64,000 nt of DNA. Source: Cobetia crustatorum. GTDB taxonomy: Bacteria; Pseudomonadota; Gammaproteobacteria; Pseudomonadales; Halomonadaceae. The translations under genes and the position numbers were made by a program. The notes beneath the pieces were generated by a model. It did not search any database. It saw only the letters and a program-made list of their open reading frames with translations, and had not been told where the DNA came from. Position 1 is the first letter of the stretch; every line of letters starts with the position of its first letter. Below are positions 26,662 through 35,139 of this stretch, piece after piece. The DNA is taken from the NCBI RefSeq assembly GCF_000591415.1, contig NZ_JEMF01000025.1, positions 62,001 to 126,000 of the forward strand. The letters run 5' to 3'.

Positions 26662-27255
26662 ATGAACGCTATCAAGATCCTGACCGCTACTGTTATCGCT
26701 GGCACCATGGCAATGGGCGCACAATCTGCAATGGCCTATGGCAAGGGTGATATCTTCCTGCGTGGTGGTGTTGCCAAGGTTGACGGCAAGTCCAACAACG
26801 GCAATGGCCTGGTAGCCAAGGACGAATCTGGCTTCGCCGGTTCCGTGGGCTACATGTTCCACGACAAGCTGGCAGTTGCCCTGCAGTCCACTGAAGAATT
26901 CAGCACCGATTTCGAAAATGGCGAAGGCAACTTCAGCCAGATGCCGATCAATCTGATGCTTCAGTACTACCCGCTGGGCGGCACTGATGCTCGCATCCAG
27001 CCGTATGCTGGGGCTGGCCTGAACTACACCCACTTCTCCAGCGAATCCGCTTACGGACAAAGCATGGACATCGACGACAGCTACGGCGCTGCTGCCGAGC
27101 TGGGTGTGGATCTGAAGGTCAACGAATCCTGGGCAGTCAACGGCTTCGCTCGTTATGCCGACGTCAAGGCTGACACCAAGATCAACGGTCAGGATGTCAA
27201 CGACACCGAACTGGATCCGGTTACCGTCGGCGCCGGTGTGACCTACCGCTTCTAA
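26662..27255 (+). CDS. OmpW-family outer-membrane beta-barrel protein (copy 1)
   Basis: A 197-residue protein. The start at 26662 (MNAIKILTATVIAGTMAMG) has AGGAGA upstream, and a signal peptide with likely cleavage after SAMA (near residue 22). The mature part begins YGKGDIFLRGGVAKV. Barrel strands include LMLQYYPLGG, RIQPYAGAGLNYTHFS and the C-terminal GAGVTYRF, whose final phenylalanine is the outer-membrane insertion signal. OmpW is an eight-stranded barrel for hydrophobic solutes or osmo-adaptation. A paralog follows 317 bp downstream. Confidence 0.92.
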   Translation: MNAIKILTATVIAGTMAMGAQSAMAYGKGDIFLRGGVAKVDGKSNNGNGLVAKDESGFAGSVGYMFHDKLAVALQSTEEFSTDFENGEGNFSQMPINLMLQYYPLGGTDARIQPYAGAGLNYTHFSSESAYGQSMDIDDSYGAAAELGVDLKVNESWAVNGFARYADVKADTKINGQDVNDTELDPVTVGAGVTYRF

Positions 27256-27571
27256 GTACATCGTTACGTACTTAGGTAAGCAGCGAGATGGCGATACGCT
27301 AGACGGTTGATCCGTAAAGTCTTATCAAGCTCTCGTAGAAACGCCGCAGACCTTTCAGGTCTGCGGCGTTTTCGTATGTGTGTTTCAATGACTTACAGCA
27401 AGCGCGTCCTCGACATATTTCACATGTCGCTTGCGAAAACTGACCTGTATCAAACGTATATATGTCTTGTTAGACGTGCTCGCAAGCCCTTGTCTCAGAT
27501 CAACTTTTTACTTTCCTCTCTCTCTAGACTGACGGCTCATTCTTTCTCAAGCCAGCCATTCGGGAGCGATC
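27256..27571. other. Intergenic region between the OmpW-like genes
   Basis: 316 bp. It contains the terminator at 27339-27371 and then an AT-rich promoter region for copy 2. No gene is seen. Confidence 0.5.
27339..27371 (+). terminator. Terminator after OmpW-like copy 1
   Basis: A 15-bp perfect stem (27339-27353 with 27357-27371) with a TTC loop and a T run. Confidence 0.9.
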
Positions 27572-28288
27572 ATGCCAGCCATCAAGCCCCTCACCTCTTC
27601 AGAGCCCCACCTCGTTTCCCGAGCACAGCAGCGCCGTCAGCGCACAATGCGCTTGCTAGGTTTGGCGACACTTGCAAGCCTGACAGGTCTTGTTGCCACC
27701 CCTGCGGTAGCTGCTGAGCAACAGGCAAGTTCGCTCAATTACGGAGCGGGTCAGTTCTGGACCCGCATCGGCGTTGCCAAGGTGTCACCCACCAGCGATA
27801 ACGGCCGCATTGATGCCATTGACGCCGATGTTGATGTCGGTGATGACAGCGCGTTTGCCTTCACACTGGGATATCGCTTCACGGATACCCTCGGTATCGA
27901 GCTGCTGGCCGCACAGAACTTCGAGCATGACATCTCACTGAATGGCGAAAAGGCCGGCTCTGTGGATCACCTGCCGCCGACACTGACCCTGCAGTACTAT
28001 CCGCTCGGTGGAAGCCAGTCACGTATTCAGCCTTATATCGGCGCCGGTATTAACTACACCCACTTTTCTGATGAAACTCTCGACGACGGCACTAAGCTCG
28101 AGATGGATGATAATTGGGGGGCAGCCGCCCAGATCGGCGCTGATCTGGTGATCAACGAGCACTGGGCCGCCAACGTCGCCGTCTGGTATCTGGATATTGA
28201 TTCCGACGTTACCGTCGCTGGCAGCATCCATGACAAGGTCGAGATTGACCCCATCGTGACCATGGCCGGCATCAGCTACCGCTTCTGA
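27572..28288 (+). CDS. OmpW-family outer-membrane protein (copy 2)
   Basis: A 238-residue paralog of the protein at 26662. GGGAG precedes the ATG. A polar stretch of 25 residues comes before the hydrophobic signal core (MRLLGLATLASLTGLVA), so the signal peptide is long or the true start is the ATG at 27647. Shared strands include LTLQYYPLGGSQSRIQPYIG, GINYTHFSDE and the terminal GISYRF. The mature sequence is more acidic (VDVGDDSAF and many Asp), as in halophile surface proteins. A role in uptake or export of hydrophobic compounds is family knowledge. Confidence 0.9.
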   Translation: MPAIKPLTSSEPHLVSRAQQRRQRTMRLLGLATLASLTGLVATPAVAAEQQASSLNYGAGQFWTRIGVAKVSPTSDNGRIDAIDADVDVGDDSAFAFTLGYRFTDTLGIELLAAQNFEHDISLNGEKAGSVDHLPPTLTLQYYPLGGSQSRIQPYIGAGINYTHFSDETLDDGTKLEMDDNWGAAAQIGADLVINEHWAANVAVWYLDIDSDVTVAGSIHDKVEIDPIVTMAGISYRF

Positions 28289-28335
28289 TCGTCCCGGCAC
28301 ACAGTACGTGGCACACAGCACCCATATCAGACGAC

Positions 28336-28373
28336 AGCGCCCCGCTGGCCTCGAGAATGGCCGGCGGGGCGCT
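28336..28373. terminator. Hairpin between convergent OmpW copy 2 and EamA genes
   Basis: AGCGCCCCGCTGGCC pairs with GGCCGGCGGGGCGCT (one G-T pair) around an 8-base loop. There is little T tract, but its position between convergent genes supports termination. Confidence 0.7.
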
Positions 28374-28412
28374 GATGCTTTCAAGCCTCGGAAGCCAGCT
28401 GATGACCAAAAT

Positions 28413-29318
28413 CTAACGTGGCACTTGTGGCGCCACCGGTGACTTCACTGCCTGTGGGCGATCCAGCGCCAAACCTGCCACCACTAGAGCTGCGCCCGCC
28501 ACCATCAATGGGCTCCACTGCTCATCAAATAGCCACCATGCCATCAGCGCCGCACAGGGCGGCACCAGAAAGAAGGTACGCGCGACCTGATGTGCCTCGC
28601 CACGCTCCAGCATCAGCATCAGTAGCCAGATCGCACCGACCGAGATAGCGATCACCAGCCAGGCAATGGTCAAAAGCAAGCGCGGCGTCGGGTCAAAGGC
28701 GAAGCTGCCGACACTGCTCGCCGCCACGACAAAGACACCACCCGCTCCGAGATACTGAAATATCAATCCTTCAACCAACCCCATTCGCCCGCCCACTCGC
28801 TTCTGCCACAGCGTGGAGCTCGAAACCCCCACGAGCGCCACGAGACACCAGGCCAACCCAATCAGTGGCCAATCAACAGACTCTCCAGCCTCATCATTCA
28901 GCAGACCGGCTCCGAGCACTAGACAGACGCCGATCGCGCCCAGCGCCAAGCCCAACCATTGACGCCCACCCAGCCGTACGCCAAACATTGGTAGCGACAG
29001 TGCCGCCGTAATCAACGGATGTAGACTGACCAATAGTGCCGTCAAGCCGGCTGGCAACCCCGCTTTCACTGCAGCGAACACCCCGCCGAGATAGGCACCA
29101 TGCAGCAACATGCCAATACCTGACTGTGCGAATCGGTCCTGACGCCGCCCCCATTGCCGCGGCTGGCGGCGCAACAGAAGGATCGCGCCCAGCACCGGCA
29201 AGACCACCAGACTGCGTACCAGCAAGAGCGTAAAGGGCTCGGCATCCAGCGTGCCAAAGCGCGCGGCAATAAAGCCGGTCGAAAAGAGCAATACAAACGA
29301 CAGTGGCATCCACATCAC
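28413..29318 (-). CDS. EamA-family (DMT superfamily) transporter
   Basis: A 301-residue protein with ten predicted helices in two EamA repeats. PLSFVLLFSTGFIAARFG is helix 1, VKAGLPAGLTALLVSLHPL helix 4 and ALGAIGVCLVLGAGLL helix 5. The second repeat begins near WPLIGLAWCLVALVGVSSST. DMT proteins usually export amino acids or metabolites. Two adjacent ATGs compete for the start. It is transcribed divergently from the MocR regulator at 29466, a common pairing in which the MocR protein controls the transporter. Confidence 0.85.
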   Translation of the reverse strand: MMWMPLSFVLLFSTGFIAARFGTLDAEPFTLLLVRSLVVLPVLGAILLLRRQPRQWGRRQDRFAQSGIGMLLHGAYLGGVFAAVKAGLPAGLTALLVSLHPLITAALSLPMFGVRLGGRQWLGLALGAIGVCLVLGAGLLNDEAGESVDWPLIGLAWCLVALVGVSSSTLWQKRVGGRMGLVEGLIFQYLGAGGVFVVAASSVGSFAFDPTPRLLLTIAWLVIAISVGAIWLLMLMLERGEAHQVARTFFLVPPCAALMAWWLFDEQWSPLMVAGAALVVAGLALDRPQAVKSPVAPQVPR

Positions 29319-29420
29319 GCAGACTCCCGATCACTACCTAGAGGAATGGCGAGAAAGGCAAGGTACCGCTTATGGTTAATCGCCCATCATTGACGACAGC
29401 TTGCAGCGAATGCCACAAGG

Positions 29421-29434
29421 GATACAAGATACAG
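29421..29434. promoter_or_regulatory. Tandem heptamer in the EamA-MocR divergent spacer
   Basis: GATACAA is followed directly by GATACAG. MocR proteins often bind direct repeats in the divergent spacer with their target. The site lies about 30 bp before the MocR start. Confidence 0.35.
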
Positions 29435-29465
29435 ATAATGGATGATTCAACAGGTACAGAACAGC

Positions 29466-31106
29466 ATGAGCGAGAGTCAGCACTATCGTCAGCCACCACG
29501 CTATCAGCAACTGGCCGAGAGTCTGAGAAATCAGATTCACGACGGTGATCTTATCGCAGGACAACGTCTGCCCTCCTTACGCCGACAAGCAGCGCAGACA
29601 GGACTGGGGCTCAACAGTGTCATTCGTGCCTATGGTGAACTGGAAGCCGCTGGACTCATCATTGCCCATCCGCGCACTGGCTATCGCGTCGCTCAACCAG
29701 ACAAGAATGCCCCCCCTGTGCCTCAACACGGGACGCAGACGAGCCCTGCAAATACTACACAAAGCGATGTGAAAGGCAGCATTCCGAACACCGTATCGAC
29801 ACTGACGATCAGTGATCCAGCATGGCAGGCCATGGCACATGCCAGCGATCCGACACTGGCTCCGCTGGGTGCTGCACATCCGGAGCTTGATGCTCCTGCC
29901 GTACGGCGACTCTATCGACTTGCACGTCAACATCTCAGTCATCACGACGAGCATCCCAGCGCCTATGCCCTCCCCCCTGGCTCACGTGTCTTGCGAGAAG
30001 CGATTGCACATCACCTGACCACCAGCGGCCACCCCTGCCATAGCGATGCCTTGCTGATCTGCCAGGGTGCACAGCAAGGCATGTCACTCATCCTTGGGCA
30101 GCTGCGCGCGCATCACGGGCGCTGCCATATCGGGGTCGAAGCGCCGGGCTATTTCGGCGTACTGGCTGCCATCGAGGCCAATGGTCATCAGGCCATCGCT
30201 CTGCCAACACACGCCCATAGCGGGCTGGATATTGAGGCGCTTGCGCTGATGCTGGAAAGTGACCGGCCAGAAAGCCCTTTGCTCGAAGAAGTCTCGTGCG
30301 ACAACTTCCGGCTCACACTGGATGCCCTGATCGTGACACCTGATGGCCATAACCCGCTAGGCGGACAGTTGAGCCTGGCAGACCGCCAGCGCCTGCTGTC
30401 ATTGGCAGCACATCACGAGATCATGCTGATCGAGAACGCGACCTTTGCTGAGCTGAGCTTTGACACCCGGCTCCCGTGGCTGACAGACCTCAAGCGACAC
30501 CATTCTTCAGGGGCTGAAGCTGAACGAGGAACTGAAACCAAAAGTGGAATGCCGGTGCTGATCACACTCTGCTCGCTCTCCAAGACACTTGATCCACGTA
30601 CCCGTTGCGGATGGCTGTGGCTATCCGAGCCTGACGATACCTCTCCGCTGGGCATGCAGCGCATGATTCGCGCACGCTGGGCGAGTGGCATGGGCGACAT
30701 GCCGTGGATGCATGCGGCCTTGAGCGAGCTGATCGCGAGTGGAGATTATGGCCGCCACGTACACCGCATGCGGCGCTGCTATGCACGACGGCTCGAGATG
30801 CTGCGCGAATACCTGCGTAGCGAGCTGGGTGATCAGGTTTGGCTACCGCCAGCAAGTGGTGGCTATCTGCAGTGGTGTGGTCTGCCAGGGCTGACGGCCG
30901 AGCAACTGGAGCAGCTCTATCACACGCTATTGCTTGCAGGCATCGCGACACTGCCCGGCAGCCTATTCAATGCCAGCAGCGCCGGGCTTCGCCTCAATGC
31001 AGCGCAACTTGATGACCGACCATCCGCTGAAAAAAAGGGCACACTCCAACGTCTGACGACGCATCTGAAGCATGCCCTCTCTCACCTGACGCTATCTGAC
31101 ACCTGA
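29466..31106 (+). CDS. MocR-family regulator (GntR domain fused to aminotransferase fold)
   Basis: A 546-residue protein. The start at 29466 (MSESQHYRQPPRYQQL) has AGGT ten bases upstream; an ATG eight codons earlier is possible. The GntR winged helix covers residues 10-75 (LPSLRRQAAQTGLGLNSVIR). A linker of about 70 residues precedes the class I aminotransferase-like domain. The PLP lysine is present (TLCSLSKTLDPRTRCGW). However, the motif normally E-D-D-x-Y is E-N-A-T-F here, so the aspartate that pairs with the pyridine nitrogen and the neighbouring tyrosine are replaced. An insertion of about 15 residues (around SSGAEAERGTETK) makes it longer than the usual 470-500. It probably regulates the divergent EamA gene. 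Confidence 0.9.
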   Translation: MSESQHYRQPPRYQQLAESLRNQIHDGDLIAGQRLPSLRRQAAQTGLGLNSVIRAYGELEAAGLIIAHPRTGYRVAQPDKNAPPVPQHGTQTSPANTTQSDVKGSIPNTVSTLTISDPAWQAMAHASDPTLAPLGAAHPELDAPAVRRLYRLARQHLSHHDEHPSAYALPPGSRVLREAIAHHLTTSGHPCHSDALLICQGAQQGMSLILGQLRAHHGRCHIGVEAPGYFGVLAAIEANGHQAIALPTHAHSGLDIEALALMLESDRPESPLLEEVSCDNFRLTLDALIVTPDGHNPLGGQLSLADRQRLLSLAAHHEIMLIENATFAELSFDTRLPWLTDLKRHHSSGAEAERGTETKSGMPVLITLCSLSKTLDPRTRCGWLWLSEPDDTSPLGMQRMIRARWASGMGDMPWMHAALSELIASGDYGRHVHRMRRCYARRLEMLREYLRSELGDQVWLPPASGGYLQWCGLPGLTAEQLEQLYHTLLLAGIATLPGSLFNASSAGLRLNAAQLDDRPSAEKKGTLQRLTTHLKHALSHLTLSDT

Positions 31107-31151
31107 TGCTAGCTCTGCCTGCCTGTCCATTAACGCGGCGCCCGAATGCGC

Positions 31152-32039
31152 TTAGTCAGTGGTGGCCGTAACGCGCAATCTCTGCTCACGCTTACGCGCC
31201 CACACCTGATTGATCGCAAGCGCCGCCACGATGACTGCTCCACCCAGCGCCAGGCGCGCAAGATCGGCATCACGGTTCCAGATCAACAGGTTGACCAGCA
31301 AGCCAGCTGGCACCAATGCGTTATTCATGATCGCCAGAGACCCAGCATCAACGCGCGTCGCGCCCTTATTCCACAGGAAGTAGCCCAGACCAGATGCGAC
31401 AATACCCAACCAGCCGAGCACCACGAAATGAACCGGCTGCGACGGCAGTTTTTCAGTACTCCCAAACAACAGGAACATCACGATGACCAACGCCAGCGCT
31501 CCTAGATAGAACCAGCCGAACACATGACGATGTGCGACATCCTTCGGCAACTGCGGTGACAGTTGGCGATAAGCTACCTGGCCGATGGCGAAACACAGAT
31601 TGGCACCCTGCACGACCGCGAATCCCAGCCAGAAGCCGTCACTGATGCCGTCATAACGAATGATCGCCGCACCGATCACCGCAATCACGGCGGTCAGCAG
31701 GTAGAATGGCGACAATCGCCGTTGCATCAGGTCATCCAGCAAGGTGATGTAGATGGGCGTGAAGATGGTGAACAGCAGCACTTCCGGCACCGGCAACAGC
31801 AGGAAGGAGCGATAGAAGAAGATGTACATCAGGCCAAGCTGGATCGCGCCAATCGCCATCAGCTGCCAACGAATCCGCGCAGAGATGGCACGCGGTCGCA
31901 GGAAAGGCACAAAAATGAGACAGGCCAGCAGAATACGCGTCAGCACGGCCAGATAGCTATCAACCTGACCGGACAGATAGACGCCGATCAAGGAAAACGA
32001 GAAGGCCCAGAGGGCCGTGACACCAATCAGGTAAGACAT
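31152..32039 (-). CDS. EamA-family transporter (carboxylate/amino acid/amine type)
   Basis: A 295-residue ten-helix DMT transporter. MSYLIGVTALWAFSFSLIGV, GQVDSYLAVLTRILLACLIF and MYIFFYRSFLLLPVPEVLLF are strongly reminiscent of the YtfF-like carboxylate/amino acid/amine transporter group. NKGATRVDAGSLAIMNNALV is in the second repeat. A basic C-terminal tail (KREQRLR) follows. It converges on the MocR gene, and its ATG overlaps, on the opposite strand, the ATG of the next gene (CATG at 32037-32040). Substrate unknown. Confidence 0.85.
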   Translation of the reverse strand: MSYLIGVTALWAFSFSLIGVYLSGQVDSYLAVLTRILLACLIFVPFLRPRAISARIRWQLMAIGAIQLGLMYIFFYRSFLLLPVPEVLLFTIFTPIYITLLDDLMQRRLSPFYLLTAVIAVIGAAIIRYDGISDGFWLGFAVVQGANLCFAIGQVAYRQLSPQLPKDVAHRHVFGWFYLGALALVIVMFLLFGSTEKLPSQPVHFVVLGWLGIVASGLGYFLWNKGATRVDAGSLAIMNNALVPAGLLVNLLIWNRDADLARLALGGAVIVAALAINQVWARKREQRLRVTATTD

Positions 32040-32571
32040 GACGAGTAAACCCGGTAGCCAGAAGAAGTTGACACCTATTGTAACCCTCTACACGCTGCTC
32101 GCGCAGATTCGCCAGCTGAATTTTTCGTCGCATTCGGGGCCTGAATCCCGCAATGCCTGGTCAGGGCGTGGTATCGGAACGGTGGAAGTGCAATCAGAAC
32201 CCGTCAATCATGGCGCAGACGACCTGGTATTCATCGAGCAGGGCCAGTTTACGCTGGAAGGGCAACCCAGCAGTGTCACCTTCAACAATCGCTATCGCTG
32301 GCAGCTCTCCCCGACTGGCGATGCCCTTGCACTCAGACATGAACGACGGGGACGTGATGCGGCAGTATTCCTGTTCGACCTGATCAATGATGACGTAAAA
32401 GGACCGGATCACTTCATCAGTCATGAGGCCCATCTGTGCATTGATGACCTGTATGCCGCGACACTGGTCATCGAGCGCGACACCAAGGGCAACGCTACGG
32501 GCTTTCTCTTGAAGTGGCGCATCACTGGCCCGCGCAAAGATGAATCCCTCACCTATCAATACCGCTGCTGA
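32038..32571 (+). CDS. DUF6314-like protein
   Basis: A 177-residue soluble protein. LVFIEQGQFTLEGQ, FNNRYRWQLSPTGDALALRH, AVFLFDL and the later EAHLCIDDLYAATLVIE, then FLLKWRITGPRKDESL, fit the calycin-like DUF6314 family, whose members have no known function. AGGT lies before the ATG at 32038. The start codon overlaps that of the divergent EamA gene, so the promoter must lie inside that gene unless the true start is later. It is followed by a terminator shared with the carboxylesterase gene. Confidence 0.65.
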   Translation: MTSKPGSQKKLTPIVTLYTLLAQIRQLNFSSHSGPESRNAWSGRGIGTVEVQSEPVNHGADDLVFIEQGQFTLEGQPSSVTFNNRYRWQLSPTGDALALRHERRGRDAAVFLFDLINDDVKGPDHFISHEAHLCIDDLYAATLVIERDTKGNATGFLLKWRITGPRKDESLTYQYRC

Positions 32572-32592
32572 GGGCAACCGATAACGCAGAAA

Positions 32593-32634
32593 CAAAGAGG
32601 CCACCGATGAATTTCTCCGTCAGTGGCCTCTTTG
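32593..32634. terminator. Bidirectional terminator
   Basis: CAAAGAGGCCAC (32593-32604) pairs perfectly with GTGGCCTCTTTG (32623-32634) between convergent genes. Confidence 0.85.
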
Positions 32635-32666
32635 CTTACATACCTGTCAGTCGACTGACGTTATGG

Positions 32667-33353
32667 CTAATCCTTCAGACGCGCCATGAACCACTCACCG
32701 ATCGCCTCGATCTCCTCCAGACAGACGGCATGGGCCATCGGCCAGGCCTGCCATTCAACCGGGTGCCCTAGTGCACGCGCACTCTCGGCACCCGCCTCTC
32801 CCAGTGAGAGCGGCACGACGTCATCCTGAGTGCCGTGATGCACGCTGATGTCCAACCCTTGATTCGCGGCCGAGGGTTGAAGCGTTGCGCTGGTCGCGAA
32901 GTAGGTAGATAACGCCAACAACCCGCCCAACGGCTGCTCGCAACTCAACGCCGCTTCGTAGACCACTGCGCCACCTTGAGAGAAGCCTGCCAGAATGATG
33001 CGGCGGCTCTCGATACCCTGCACAATCTGCTCTTCAATCAGCGCATGCACGTAGGCTGCTGACTCACGCAATTGCGACTCCTCGACACGACGTCCGAGAT
33101 TCATCTCAAGGATGTCGTACCAGGCAGGCATGCGCATGCCACCATTGACGGTAACCGCCAGTTCGCGAGCATGCGGGAAGACAAAGCGCACACCATGGCC
33201 AGCCGAAAGGCCAAGTGCTGGTACGACCGGTACGAAGTCGCTGCCATCGGCACCCAATCCATGCAGCCAGATAACACAGGCATCCACCTGCCCTTGGGGC
33301 TCAATCACCTGAGGTGCGCGGTGGCCATGCTGCCGTGAAGCGTCACTCATCAT
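32667..33353 (-). CDS. Carboxylesterase / phospholipase family alpha/beta hydrolase
   Basis: A 228-residue serine hydrolase. VIWLHGLGADGSDFVPVVP is the oxyanion-hole region, LAGFSQGGAVVYEAAL the nucleophile elbow (G-F-S-Q-G), HHGTQDDVVPLSLG holds the aspartate and WPMAHAVCLEE the histidine. Size and motifs match the carboxylesterase EstB/acyl-protein thioesterase family, cytoplasmic esterases with broad substrates. Two consecutive ATGs follow AGGAG; the second (33350) has the better spacing. Confidence 0.93.
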   Translation of the reverse strand: MMSDASRQHGHRAPQVIEPQGQVDACVIWLHGLGADGSDFVPVVPALGLSAGHGVRFVFPHARELAVTVNGGMRMPAWYDILEMNLGRRVEESQLRESAAYVHALIEEQIVQGIESRRIILAGFSQGGAVVYEAALSCEQPLGGLLALSTYFATSATLQPSAANQGLDISVHHGTQDDVVPLSLGEAGAESARALGHPVEWQAWPMAHAVCLEEIEAIGEWFMARLKD

Positions 33354-33671
33354 TAACTCCTGTCATCGATAGACATAAACGCCGCCAAGCCTATCACTGA
33401 CGCTAGCGGATGCCACCCGTCTGACTGACAGAGATAAAAAAACCCACCAACAAGTGGCGGGCAATGAATATCGGGACAGCGACATCCAGGACAGGAAAGC
33501 GTTTGAGAAAGGGTTCTGTTGTCGCCACCAAGACCAAGGAGGCAATGTGGCAAACAAAGCACTTACTCAAGCGTTCTACCAGTATCGTAGATATCCCTTG
33601 ACGATCACAGTCATTGGAAGATGTTGCCATGATGCTAGACAAACACGACGGAGATCCGAATACGAGATACT
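33354..33671. other. Intergenic region with conserved element copy 1
   Basis: 318 bp between the carboxylesterase start and the end of the small gene at 33672. Its main content is the roughly 75-bp element at 33436-33513 listed separately. Open frames here are not supported by the second copy. Confidence 0.5.
33436..33513 (-). ncRNA. Candidate small RNA or conserved 3' end, copy 1
   Basis: Read on minus, a conserved stretch (ending GATATTCATTGCCCGC) runs into a hairpin CCCGCCA/TGGTGGG and seven T, a rho-independent terminator at 33436-33461. A second copy at 36650-36723 keeps about 80% of the bases, and the differences I see are mostly transitions. A stop codon interrupts the matching frame in copy 2, so it is not coding. 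It could be the 3' half of a small RNA, or a duplicated terminator of the exported-protein genes. Confidence 0.45.
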
Positions 33672-33878
33672 CTAGCGATGCGCACCTTTATCGCTGCGGC
33701 TGGCGCTTTCAGATAATACATTACCCCGACTGGCAATCGTTATATCCGAGTGAGCAGCATAGCGCTGTTCTGTCTTTTGGTAATGCTGCCCATCTTCAGA
33801 TTGAACATCTGCAACGGCAAGGCCACTGGTGGCGAGAGCAAGGGCTGTCAAGCCGTGAGTCATGAATGATTTGATCAT
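33672..33878 (-). CDS. Small exported protein, unknown function
   Basis: A 68-residue protein with AGGAG nine bases before the ATG and a clear signal peptide (MIKSFMTHGLTALALATSGL, cleavage near AVA-D). The mature part is only about 44 residues, polar, with charged and serine-rich sequence (QHYQKTEQRYAAHSD, ESASRSDKGAHR). It resembles no family I can name and is not a clear member of the neighbouring repeat family, although size, export and orientation are similar. It is followed by the terminator-bearing element at 33436-33513. Confidence 0.6.
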   Translation of the reverse strand: MIKSFMTHGLTALALATSGLAVADVQSEDGQHYQKTEQRYAAHSDITIASRGNVLSESASRSDKGAHR

Positions 33879-34347
33879 GATGCAGTTCTCCTTAATGAAT
33901 TATCGAATGTAGTGCCGAATACGCTTATTCATAATCATCCGGCTCATTCTGAATAAACCATAGCCATTCATGAAATCCATGATGACTGTCGATCACCCAG
34001 TATAAAAGATGTAATGAATAGTAGAGGCACGAGAAGAACAAGAAAGACAATGAATGCAGATAACGAGTTTTATACTGACCACCGATAGGGATACGGCGGT
34101 CAAATCAAGCGACTTACGACTGACAGAATTCCGGGCTTGCACATCGGGCAGCTTCCTTATCTATGTCAACATGTAAGGCTCTTGCGACGGCACGACTTTC
34201 TTGTATCAAGTGCTTACACACACTGTCGGATATCTGACGCTATAGAGTGCTGGATGGTGTCGAATACTAAAAATCAGTGGGCACTGGGGACTCCGCATAT
34301 TTCTCGAAAACGCATCATCCTTTCAGCAATATCATGTCAACGAGACT
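33879..34347. other. AT-rich non-coding region
   Basis: About 470 bp downstream of the three-gene array and upstream of the small exported gene. Composition is more AT-rich than the genes outside 33-40 kb. No gene, tRNA or strong hairpin is seen. Confidence 0.45.
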
Positions 34348-34680
34348 TCAGACACTTTCGCTGAGGGCATGCTGTACACGTGTTGCAGAGAAACTCTTGC
34401 CGGCATCGTTATCAAAGTTCTGGGAATCAGAAACCAACTGAGAACGCTCACCCTTGATCATATCTCCGTTCAGAGACTGTACGACTCGACCTGCAGCAAC
34501 ACTCATGCCGGTATCAGCAAAACTTGCCTGCTGCATGGCGGCCGGCTGGGCCTGACCATTGATGACATGTTCGGTCAGTGAAGCACGCACCTGGGCGTCG
34601 GTAACGCTATCTGCTGCAGCAATACCTGTGGCAGCAATGGAAAGAGCAGCGGTAGCAATAACAGTATTGATAAGTTTCAT
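34348..34680 (-). CDS. Exported triple-repeat protein, type A (array 1)
   Basis: A 110-residue protein with a signal peptide (MKLINTVIATAALSIAATGI, cleavage near AAA-D). The mature chain has three imperfect repeats of about 35 residues: DSVTDAQVRASL near residue 24, GMSVAAGRVVQSL near 58 and GKSFSATRVQHAL near 94, with GDMIKGERSQLVSDSQ between the last two. GGAG lies seven bases before the ATG. It is the last gene of a three-gene array. Its closest relative is the gene at 38115 (same length, largely identical). I do not recognise the family. Each repeat could form an amphipathic helix. Periplasmic or secreted location is inferred from the signal peptide. Confidence 0.75.
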   Translation of the reverse strand: MKLINTVIATAALSIAATGIAAADSVTDAQVRASLTEHVINGQAQPAAMQQASFADTGMSVAAGRVVQSLNGDMIKGERSQLVSDSQNFDNDAGKSFSATRVQHALSESV

Positions 34681-34732
34681 GAGATATCTCCAAGAATTGA
34701 GGTCTTTAAATATTCAGACATGTTGTCTGATA

Positions 34733-35062
34733 TCAGGCGTTGTCGTTCAGTGCATCTTCAAAGCGAGTTGCTGCAACACTCTTGCCCTTGTCGTTAGCCA
34801 GGGCCTGGGAAGTGGATACAGTATTCATGTGCTCACCCTTGACCATGTCAGCGCTCAGAGACTGCTCAACACGGCTGGCAGCAACACTCTTGCCACTTTC
34901 CACAACGATCTGCTGGGTGCTGGCAGGCTGTGCCTGACCTTGGATAGCTTGCTCACTCAAGGCGTCACGTACTTGAAGATCTGCAACGCTATCGGCAGAA
35001 GCGACACCGGTGGCAGCAATAGACAGAGCAGCAGCGGCGATGAAGGTATTCAATGTTTTCAT
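34733..35062 (-). CDS. Exported triple-repeat protein, type AB (array 1, middle)
   Basis: A 109-residue protein. The start at 35062 (MKTLNTFIAAAALSIAATGV) has GGAG seven bases upstream; the longer open frame has no site. The signal peptide resembles type A. The repeats are DSVADLQVRDALSEQ, GKSVAASRVEQSLSADM and GKSVAATRFEDALNDNA, the clearest example of the three-repeat pattern. Its C-terminal half nearly matches the protein at 38556, whereas that protein's N-terminus matches the gene at 35140. No known domain. Confidence 0.75.
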   Translation of the reverse strand: MKTLNTFIAAAALSIAATGVASADSVADLQVRDALSEQAIQGQAQPASTQQIVVESGKSVAASRVEQSLSADMVKGEHMNTVSTSQALANDKGKSVAATRFEDALNDNA

Positions 35063-35139
35063 GGGGATTCTCCAAAACGGGTTAGATGTCGATATACGTT
35101 GCTTGCATGATCTAGCGCGATTCATCACGCCTTGGAAGA

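Noticed and set aside
33403-33642. Small minus frames inside the conserved 75-bp element
   Set aside because: The equivalent frame in the second copy is interrupted by a stop, so coding is unlikely.
34559-35110. Plus-strand frames opposite the triple-repeat genes
   Set aside because: The minus frames have signal peptides, ribosome binding sites and conserved repeats in all five copies; the plus frames do not.
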